This document shows, one piece after another, positions 58,478 through 64,000 of a stretch of 64,000 bases of DNA; the stretch's first letter is position 1; each line of letters starts with the position of its first letter. The notes below the pieces were generated by a model. That model had not been told where the DNA came from. It worked only from the letters and a program-made list of their open reading frames with translations, and did no database searches. A program made the position numbers and the translations under genes. The stretch comes from Planctomycetota bacterium (GTDB lineage Bacteria > Planctomycetota > UBA8742 > UBA2392), in NCBI GenBank assembly GCA_020638675.1, contig JACKID010000003.1, positions 124,001 to 188,000 on the forward strand. The letters run 5' to 3'.

Positions 58478-58638
58478 GGCGTGTGGGAGAGATTTGACTG
58501 CGCAGGCTTCGCGCCTTCGCGCGGCGGGGTTACCCCGCCGGAACGCAGTGGTTTCTCATGCATTGCCCGACCAAGCCGAGGTTTCTGCGAAACCTCGGCT
58601 TGGTCGGGGCCGGGAGCTGGAAGTCTCTCCCACGCGCC
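58478..58638 (+). ncRNA. Retron 2 msr-msd RNA
   Basis: The a1 arm (58478-58492) pairs over 15 bp, with one G-T pair, with a2 at 58624-58638. The shared ATTTGACTGCGCAGGC follows; G58496 is the candidate branch point. A GCG-type mini-hairpin precedes the shared msr stem CGGCGGGG-TTA-CCCCGCCG (58522-58540), in which base pairs have changed in a compensated way relative to retron 1. The msd-type stem is perfect: 19 bp (58566-58584 with 58590-58608) around the loop CTGCG. It is unrelated in sequence to the retron 1 msd stem. Confidence 0.88.
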
Positions 58639-58645
58639 GACTACA

Positions 58646-58691
58646 CCTGACCCCGAAAGGGTCAGGCACAATTTCCCGCGGAAATTGTGCC
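58646..58691 (+). repeat. Two nested palindromes before RT 2 (REP-like)
   Basis: CCTGACCC-CGAAA-GGGTCAGG (58646-58666) is followed at once by GGCACAATTTCC-CGC-GGAAATTGTGCC (58665-58691), and the two share a GG. Both stems are perfect. They lie between a2 and the RT 2 start and are absent at the same place in retron 1. A CCTGACCCC half-unit also opens the window at bases 1-9, so this may be a dispersed REP-like element. Confidence 0.7.
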
Positions 58692-58709
58692 AGAGCCAGG
58701 GGGCTGAGA

Positions 58710-60044
58710 GTGGGCATCTTCGACTGGCTGTTCGGCAAGAAGAAGAAGGACCCCTACGGCGGCGGCGGACTCAGCAAGGACTACGGCGCGCCCAAGCCTT
58801 ACTCCGATATGCCCCGCCAGTATCAACGCCCTTCCGACCCGGCGCCGCCGCGCACCTTTGAGCCTGATAACCGCGAGATAAACCTCAGCTTCCGGCTGGG
58901 ACGCAGCAAGCAGCCCGTAACGCCGCTGCGTGACCAGACCGTCGGCCGCAACGCGAAGCCCGGCACAACCAACCTCGACCACCTGGGCGGCACGCGCGAC
59001 AACCCGGACCCCTATACCGACGTCATGAAGCTTCGCAGCAACGGGCTGCCCGAAATCGACAGCCTGGATGCCCTGGCGGAGCTGGTCGGGAGCACGCGCG
59101 AAAGCCTGCTGTTCCTCGCGGCACGCTCGGGCTGGGATCGGCCTGCGCACTACAGCCTTCGCCAGATTCCCAAGAAGTCCGGCGGCACGCGCCTGCTGAT
59201 GGCGCCGATGCCGAAACTCAAGGCCGTCCAACGCGCGCTGCACGGCAAACTGGTACAGCTCCTGCCGGTGCATGAGGCCGCCCACGGCTTCCGCAAAGGC
59301 CGCGATGCGCTGAGCGCTGCGACACCCCACGTCGGCAAAGATGTCGTGATCAGCGTGGATATCGAAAACTTCTTTCCCAGCTTCACGTTCCGCCGCGTGG
59401 CGGGCTACCTGCGCACGCTCGGCTACGGGCGCGGCGTTGCGGTCGCCATCGCGAACCTGACCACAGCTCGCCTCGCCGACGGCAAGTACAAGGAAGGGAG
59501 CCGCTGGGTCCCGGGGCACAACCTGCGCCACCCGGACATGGCAGGCCGTTACCATCCCGAGCTTCCCCAAGGCGCGCCGACGAGCCCGGGCCTGGCCAAC
59601 GCAATCTGCCTGCGCATGGACAAGCGGCTGGACGCACTCGCGCGCAAGTTCGGCGCGACCTACACGCGCTACGCCGACGACCTGACTTTCAGCGGCTACG
59701 ACGACCTCGCCAAGTCGGCCGGAAACCTGTTGCAGCTCATCCGCCAGATCGTTCGCACGGAAGGTCTGCGCCTGAACGAGCAGAAGACCCGCATCATGCG
59801 CGGCGGGCGCCAGCAGCGAGTGACGGGCGTAGTTGTGAACCAGAAAACCAACGTGCCGCGCCGCGAGTACGGCACACTGAAGGCGATCCTGCACAACTGC
59901 ATCAAGCACGGGCCGGCAGGCCAAAACCGCGACAACCACGCCGACTTCAAAGAGCATCTGCGCGGGCGCATCGCGCACGTCAGCCACATCGGGCCGGAGC
60001 GCGGCCGCAAGCTGATGCGGATGTTTGAGCAGATTCGCTGGTAG
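58710..60044 (+). CDS. Retron-type reverse transcriptase 2
   Basis: The protein has 444 residues from GTG 58710. It shares the MGIFDWLFGKKKK opening and the whole RT core with RT 1, with a longer Gly/Pro-rich N-terminal linker and a 13-residue insertion before the PQG motif. Motifs: GTRLLMAPMPKLKAVQRALHGKLV, HEAAHGFRKGRD (from 188), ISVDIENFFPSFTF, LPQGAPTSPGLANAICLRMD, YADDLTFSG (Tyr321-Asp324), VTGVVVNQKTN (from 371) and the C-terminal ISHIGPERGRKLMRMFEQI. The region-X motif starts with His rather than Asn. Duplication with divergence of both RT and RNA is clear. Confidence 0.9.
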   Translation: MGIFDWLFGKKKKDPYGGGGLSKDYGAPKPYSDMPRQYQRPSDPAPPRTFEPDNREINLSFRLGRSKQPVTPLRDQTVGRNAKPGTTNLDHLGGTRDNPDPYTDVMKLRSNGLPEIDSLDALAELVGSTRESLLFLAARSGWDRPAHYSLRQIPKKSGGTRLLMAPMPKLKAVQRALHGKLVQLLPVHEAAHGFRKGRDALSAATPHVGKDVVISVDIENFFPSFTFRRVAGYLRTLGYGRGVAVAIANLTTARLADGKYKEGSRWVPGHNLRHPDMAGRYHPELPQGAPTSPGLANAICLRMDKRLDALARKFGATYTRYADDLTFSGYDDLAKSAGNLLQLIRQIVRTEGLRLNEQKTRIMRGGRQQRVTGVVVNQKTNVPRREYGTLKAILHNCIKHGPAGQNRDNHADFKEHLRGRIAHVSHIGPERGRKLMRMFEQIRW

Positions 60045-60045
60045 G

Positions 60046-61329
60046 TCAGTCTTCGGGGATTGCGGGCGAACGCTCCAGCACGCCTTGATCCACGTCGCTC
60101 AGCTTTTCGCCGCTTTGCACGTCGGGGTCAAAGCGAAGCTCGGCATCCGTCGGCTCAAGCTCGCGCACGATGCGGCGCGCCTCTTTCAACGTCTCCGCGA
60201 TCACCCAGTACGTGCGGGTGTAGCGCTGGGGCAACTGCGTCTCTTCATCCTGGAAGGCCTGCCGAGGGAAGCGGACGTTCAGTGTCAGCTCGAAGCGCCG
60301 GGCGCTCTCCAGCCTGCGTTGATCGAGATAGCGCAATTCAGCCACGGTGTGCGGGCTTGGGTCGCGGGCATCCCTGAGTTGCTCCAGCAACCGGGTTCGC
60401 GCCTGCAGGTTGCGGCCCAGTGCGCGCAGGCTGGCGGCCTCATTCGCCGCCAGGACATCTTTGAACTCGGCCTTGCGCTCGGGGTTTCCGCCACGCTCCA
60501 TCACCTGCCGCATGCGCCTGCCCGCTTGCAGTGCGGCATCGTACGCGCCCATGCGACGCAGGCAAAACGCCTGCTGCGCGAGCAGTTCAAAGCCGTCCGG
60601 GTCGATGCGCAGCCCGGCTTTGCAGTGGCGCACGGCCTTGGCGTACTCCTCCTGCTCGGCGAGGCTGACCGCCCAGTTGTAGTGGGCGTCGGCGCACGCG
60701 GGGTCCAACTCGAGCGCGGTTTTGTATTCGGACTGCGCCTGCACGTAGCGCCTGGCCGCCAGGTAGGCGTTGCCGAGACCGACGTGGTTGCGGGCATTCT
60801 CCGGCTGCAGCTCGATCGCCGTCAGCATCCACTTCTGCGCACCGCGCGGGCGCTTGAGCTTCAGATAGCTCAGCCCGGTCATGTAGGCGGCGTCGGCGTT
60901 CTTGCCTTCGCGCTTGAACGCCTCGCGGAACTTCTGCATCGCCCGCAGCGGATAGCCCGCACGCATCAACACATGGCCGTAGTTGTTGAGTATGTGCGCC
61001 GACTGCGCCGGGGCCGTCACCGCGAGCGCCCGCTTGTACTTCTCGATCGCGCCGCGCGAGTCGCCCAGGTTCGCGAGCACGTTTCCCCATGCATCCAATG
61101 CCGGGAAGAAGCGCTGGTCGAGACGAATGCAGGTCTGGAAGTGGTGCGCCGCCTCAAGCGGATCATTGCGCCGCGCGAGCAGCAGCCCCCACAAGTAGTG
61201 CGCCTCGACGCGCAATTCGGGCTCGAGCGCGTCCAGATCGATTGCCTCAAGCAGCATCTCGCCGCGCGTAAGGTCGCCCTCGCGATACAACTCGAGCGCC
61301 TGGCGGAGTTTGTCGGCCTCGCTCTGCAC
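60046..61329 (-). CDS. TPR-repeat protein
   Basis: The protein has 427 residues. About nine tetratricopeptide units run from residue 1 to about 320 (ALELYREGDLTRGEMLLEAIDL, HYLWGLLLARRNDPLEAAHHFQTCIRL, HYNWAVSLAEQEEYAKAVRHCKAGLRI). A C-terminal part of about 100 residues with SARRFELTLNVRFPRQAFQD is unassigned. No signal peptide. It is probably a cytosolic scaffold. It ends 1 base after the RT 2 stop in a convergent arrangement and starts 12 bases after the upstream lipoprotein's stop, so it likely shares that operon. Confidence 0.85.
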   Translation of the reverse strand: MQSEADKLRQALELYREGDLTRGEMLLEAIDLDALEPELRVEAHYLWGLLLARRNDPLEAAHHFQTCIRLDQRFFPALDAWGNVLANLGDSRGAIEKYKRALAVTAPAQSAHILNNYGHVLMRAGYPLRAMQKFREAFKREGKNADAAYMTGLSYLKLKRPRGAQKWMLTAIELQPENARNHVGLGNAYLAARRYVQAQSEYKTALELDPACADAHYNWAVSLAEQEEYAKAVRHCKAGLRIDPDGFELLAQQAFCLRRMGAYDAALQAGRRMRQVMERGGNPERKAEFKDVLAANEAASLRALGRNLQARTRLLEQLRDARDPSPHTVAELRYLDQRRLESARRFELTLNVRFPRQAFQDEETQLPQRYTRTYWVIAETLKEARRIVRELEPTDAELRFDPDVQSGEKLSDVDQGVLERSPAIPED

Positions 61330-61341
61330 GACGACAGGATA

Positions 61342-63669
61342 TCAGGAAATGGTCGTGTTGGCGCTCGCGGACGCCTGTGTCGTCACCGTGCCCGTGGCGA
61401 TGTCCACGCCGGTCACGCTGAAGTCGGCCGTGAGCACACCGGTGCGGGAAGCATCCGTGCGGACGGTCAGGATGATGGCGTCGGCGCTGACCGTCTGAGT
61501 CAGGATCAGCGGCAAAGCGCGCCCGCCGTTCGAGTCCAGCACCACGGCCGTGAAGTACAGGTCAGACTCGCCCTCGGTCTCGAAGAACGAGTCCGTCAGG
61601 TGCAACAGCGTGGTGTTGCCGTCGAAGGTGATGTTCACCACCACGTCCGTCACGCGCATGGACTGCATCACGCCGCCGGAACGCGGGCTGGCGCTGAGGT
61701 CCATGCGGATGTCAAAGCTCGTGCCCGCCGTGACGACGCCGGGAAGGCTGGGTGCTGCCAGCGCATCCAGCTGTGAAGTCTGTGCCGGGGCGGCCGGGCC
61801 AAGCTCGACGGTGCGGTTGAACCCGACGACGTCGCTTGTCGTCAACGTTGGGTTGCCGGCGCCCGCGCTCACGCCGCTGAGCACGGGTGTGAACTTCACC
61901 TTTGCCCCGGCGACCAGGTCCGCGGGAATGGCGGTATCAAGGAACATGAACCGATAGCTGAGCTCGGTCACATCGCCCGGCAGCAGGTTCGTTGTCGGCG
62001 GCGTACTTTCAAAGATCACTGCGCGATTGGCTGCCGCGCCGCCGAACACGTCCGGCACGACGGTGTTTCCAAGTTGGCTGAAGGCACTGAGGGTGAGATC
62101 CAGCCCGGTGCCGTTCACCGCGTCAGGCCCGGGGTTGCAGACGCGTACGCGCAGGTCGTAGACGTCGTCGACGGCCGCGTTGAGTGTTGCCGGGTCGGCG
62201 CTGCCCACGTTGTTGCCGTACTCGGCGGGCTGCAGGTCACCCGCGGCATCCACCCGCCCGATCTGTACGCTGACGAGCAATGGCTCCGTCCGGTCGGTGA
62301 CGCGCGCGTCGGCAATGATCTCATGCTCGACATCGCGCTTGCCGCTGGCGATGTCCGGCAGATTCTCCAGGACCAGGTGCACAATGCGGAAATCGGTGCC
62401 GGAGGCGACCTTGAGCGCTGTCGCCACCGTGCGCGTCGTGGTCGCGAAGTCCGGGATTCGCAACTGCAGCTCTGTCGAACTCAGGAACTGGTACTCGCCG
62501 TCTACGCCGACCGAGTCGCGGTCGACGATGAACTCGGCCTTGCTGTCGTCATTGCTGCGGAAAATGAACCGGTCGGTCGCGCGCAGCCCGTCACCCTTGA
62601 TCGTCATGACAACGTTGCCCGAGTAGGGGTAATTCTGCACGTCGAAGCTATCAATGCGCGTCGGGCGCAATGTGCCCGTAGCCTGGGATTGAACGTCGAG
62701 AATCTCCGTGGGCGTCGGGTCGAACTGCCCGTTGCTGCGTGCGTCGGAGAGAAAGTCCTCCTGCTGGGTCGTAAGCGCGTGCGTACTCAGCCACAGCAGC
62801 AGGCTGCTGACACCGTCTGTCTCAAGCCCGACGAGCGCGGGGATCTGGTTGATCACCGGTTCAGGCGTTCCGAAGTACTGCCCGTCAATCACCGAATCCT
62901 GCGCGTCGTGGAACAGCGCCTCATAGAATTCCAGGGCGTCGTCGGCGGCCGCCGTCGTCGAGGCAAAGTCGTTGGCGGCAATCGCGAGCTGCAGGCAGGC
63001 GTAGGCGTATGACTGGTTGCGGTCCTTGTCCTCCAGGTAGAAGACCGTCTGCGGCTCAAACTCCGAGCCGCTCGGAGGCGTGACGCCCTCGCTGGAAGGG
63101 TCGACCTTGATACCGAAGTTCGCGGCCGTCGCTGCGTGCACGGCGTTCACAACATCCCGGTCGAAGCGCAGGTCACCCGCGCCGAATTCCTCCGTCGGCA
63201 GGCGCATCAGGCTGTGGAATGCGATGGTCGTGATCGGGTTGATCGCGACGTAGATCTCACCGCCGCGGAACTCGTTCAGCACGGCCACCCAGGGCTGGTG
63301 GGGCAGGTCCCAGGCGACGTCCGGCGACCCGGCCGCGCCGAAGTTTCGATACATCGCGTTCGGCCCCGGGCGCGCGACCAGAATCAGCGGCTTGCCCAGT
63401 GTTGTGTCCGGCAGCTCGATGTTGAAACGCCCGCTCGCCTTGGTGGTGCCGCTGCGGATACGCCCGACGGTGGAGTCGAGGGACTGGAACTTGAGCGCGT
63501 TGTAGACATCTACCTGGCAGCCGCCGATCGCCGGCTGCCCAACCATGCCGAGCACGCCGCCGAAATCGCCGGTCCGTACGTCGTCACAGCCCGACACCAA
63601 GCCGAGTAGCGCAACGCCCAATGCCAGCACAACGAAGGATCGCTTGAGCACTCTTACAGCACCATCCAC
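61342..63669 (-). CDS. Large lipoprotein with Ig-like/beta-sandwich repeats
   Basis: The protein has 775 residues if started at GTG 63669; GTG 63651 is an alternative closer to the signal. The lipobox is LLGLVSGC. An N-terminal carboxypeptidase-like or transthyretin-like sandwich follows (GQPAIGGCQVDVYNALKFQS, KASGRFNIELPDTTLGKPL). The middle is helical. The C-terminal half is beta-rich with Ig-like strands (NVVMTIKGDGLRATDRFIFRS, GVVTAGTSFDIRMDLSAS, VVNITFDGNTTLLHLTD). No catalytic motif was seen. A surface role in the outer leaflet is inferred. It is the first complete gene of the minus-strand group with the TPR gene. Confidence 0.65.
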   Translation of the reverse strand: MDGAVRVLKRSFVVLALGVALLGLVSGCDDVRTGDFGGVLGMVGQPAIGGCQVDVYNALKFQSLDSTVGRIRSGTTKASGRFNIELPDTTLGKPLILVARPGPNAMYRNFGAAGSPDVAWDLPHQPWVAVLNEFRGGEIYVAINPITTIAFHSLMRLPTEEFGAGDLRFDRDVVNAVHAATAANFGIKVDPSSEGVTPPSGSEFEPQTVFYLEDKDRNQSYAYACLQLAIAANDFASTTAAADDALEFYEALFHDAQDSVIDGQYFGTPEPVINQIPALVGLETDGVSSLLLWLSTHALTTQQEDFLSDARSNGQFDPTPTEILDVQSQATGTLRPTRIDSFDVQNYPYSGNVVMTIKGDGLRATDRFIFRSNDDSKAEFIVDRDSVGVDGEYQFLSSTELQLRIPDFATTTRTVATALKVASGTDFRIVHLVLENLPDIASGKRDVEHEIIADARVTDRTEPLLVSVQIGRVDAAGDLQPAEYGNNVGSADPATLNAAVDDVYDLRVRVCNPGPDAVNGTGLDLTLSAFSQLGNTVVPDVFGGAAANRAVIFESTPPTTNLLPGDVTELSYRFMFLDTAIPADLVAGAKVKFTPVLSGVSAGAGNPTLTTSDVVGFNRTVELGPAAPAQTSQLDALAAPSLPGVVTAGTSFDIRMDLSASPRSGGVMQSMRVTDVVVNITFDGNTTLLHLTDSFFETEGESDLYFTAVVLDSNGGRALPLILTQTVSADAIILTVRTDASRTGVLTADFSVTGVDIATGTVTTQASASANTTIS

Positions 63670-64000
63670 AGAACGGCCGCCAGCATGCCAAACACCAGCG
63701 TGAGCGCCAGCAGCAGGCCCATGCAGCCTTTCTTGGGCACGGCCTCGGCCGCCTGGCTTTCGCGCCCGGGGATGCGCTTGGCTTCTTCGGGGATTGCGCC
63801 GGCACTGCCGCTGAGGTGCTTCATGCGGCTCATGGCGTCGTCCAGCGGCCCGCCCAGGTTGGGGAACCGGCGACGGCAGGCGCGCAGGACCTCCAGCGCG
63901 CGGTGTGAGCTGGAATCGCCCAGGTACGGGGCGACCTCGGCGATCTGATTTTCCTTCAGCAGCCCCTTTTCGACCAGCTCGCAGACGAAATCGGCGCCGG
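63654..64000 (-). CDS. C-terminal part of a membrane-anchored protein (cut by window edge)
   Basis: The last 115 or so codons of a minus-strand gene are visible. A helical region (LKENQIAEVAPYLGDSSSHRALEVLRACRRRFPNL) is followed by a linker with PEEAKRIPGRESQAAEAVPKK and a single C-terminal transmembrane helix (CMGLLLALTLVFGMLAAVLWMVL). The stop TAA at 63654-63656 overlaps the longer start option of the lipoprotein. It would be a tail-anchored protein. The 5' end is outside the window, so no family call is possible. Confidence 0.65.
   Translation of the reverse strand, partial: GADFVCELVEKGLLKENQIAEVAPYLGDSSSHRALEVLRACRRRFPNLGGPLDDAMSRMKHLSGSAGAIPEEAKRIPGRESQAAEAVPKKGCMGLLLALTLVFGMLAAVLWMVL

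Noticed and set aside
57228..60044. Reverse transcriptases as group II intron or diversity-generating retroelement proteins
   Set aside because: There is no maturase X or endonuclease domain and no intron domain V/VI structure. No template/variable repeat pair was seen. The region-X and VTG motifs and a1/a2-bounded RNAs point to retrons.
1..64000. CRISPR array, prophage or insertion sequence
   Set aside because: No regularly spaced repeats, integrase, capsid, portal or transposase gene could be recognised. The only mobility signs are the duplicated tRNA end and REP-like palindromes.

Overview
This 64 kb window is high-GC, gene-dense chromosomal DNA. It has short intergenic gaps, many ATGA or TGATG start/stop overlaps, and genes on both strands in small operons. 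No rRNA or ribosomal protein operon is present, so the organism cannot be named. Several features suggest a Planctomycetota-like or other deep-branching, Gram-negative-type bacterium: large secreted or lipid-anchored proteins of unknown function, an ECF sigma factor fused to a membrane-tethered hydrolase, secreted von Willebrand A (vWA) proteins, and carboxypeptidase-regulatory/PDZ surface proteins. This placement is an inference of low certainty.

Layout. 0-0.3 kb: tRNA-Gln and two tRNA-like sequences. 0.3-10.5 kb: quinone-oxidoreductase-like dehydrogenase, PDZ protein, OmpR-type two-component pair, PhnZ-like HD oxygenase, sigma/hydrolase fusion, HtrA-like protease. 10.6-13 kb: tRNA-Thr with a duplicated 3' end, two Fe-S-type regulators (Rrf2 and SufR-like), a 50-residue membrane protein, and a VOC gene behind a perfect dyad operator. 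13-22.5 kb: a MoaD/ThiS-like carrier with two BNR beta-propeller proteins (one with a histone-H1-like tail), a TolB-like secreted protein, a lipoprotein, nadD, a coiled-coil protein and a PAS/LuxR regulator. 22.5-35 kb: heparinase-like/Ig giant, queE, a putative barrel protein, VOC, two rhomboids, two secreted vWA paralogues, TatD hydrolase. 35-39 kb: serine module (class V aminotransferase, serA, DUF1015). 39-49 kb: DnaJ-like protein, Sel1 lipoprotein, double-domain SagB-type oxidoreductase, M16 peptidase, TfoX-like, DUF255, EAL-CBS-GGDEF protein.

49-60 kb is the most notable part. A five-gene, translationally coupled operon on the minus strand encodes a MoxR AAA+ ATPase, a vWA/beta-propeller protein, a second TPR/beta-propeller protein and two small partners. 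This matches the MoxR-vWA-beta-propeller (bpX) ternary systems predicted to act in biological conflict. Divergent from it, and sharing its promoter region, are two tandem retron-like units. Each has a conserved TATANT box, a non-coding RNA closed by a 13-15 bp a1/a2 inverted repeat, a shared covarying msr-type hairpin, a unit-specific long msd-type hairpin, and a GTG-started reverse transcriptase with YADD, PQG and VTG motifs. Both RTs begin with the same short amphipathic motif (MGI[LF]DWLFG). No conventional retron effector is adjacent. The twin retrons plus ternary operon therefore look like a candidate, possibly undescribed, compound defence locus.

60-64 kb: a TPR protein, a large lipoprotein and a truncated membrane-anchored gene. 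Several intergenic spaces carry structured repeats: tandem mini-hairpins with three-base loops, long inverted repeats, and a covarying 26-bp element present twice around 35.1 kb.
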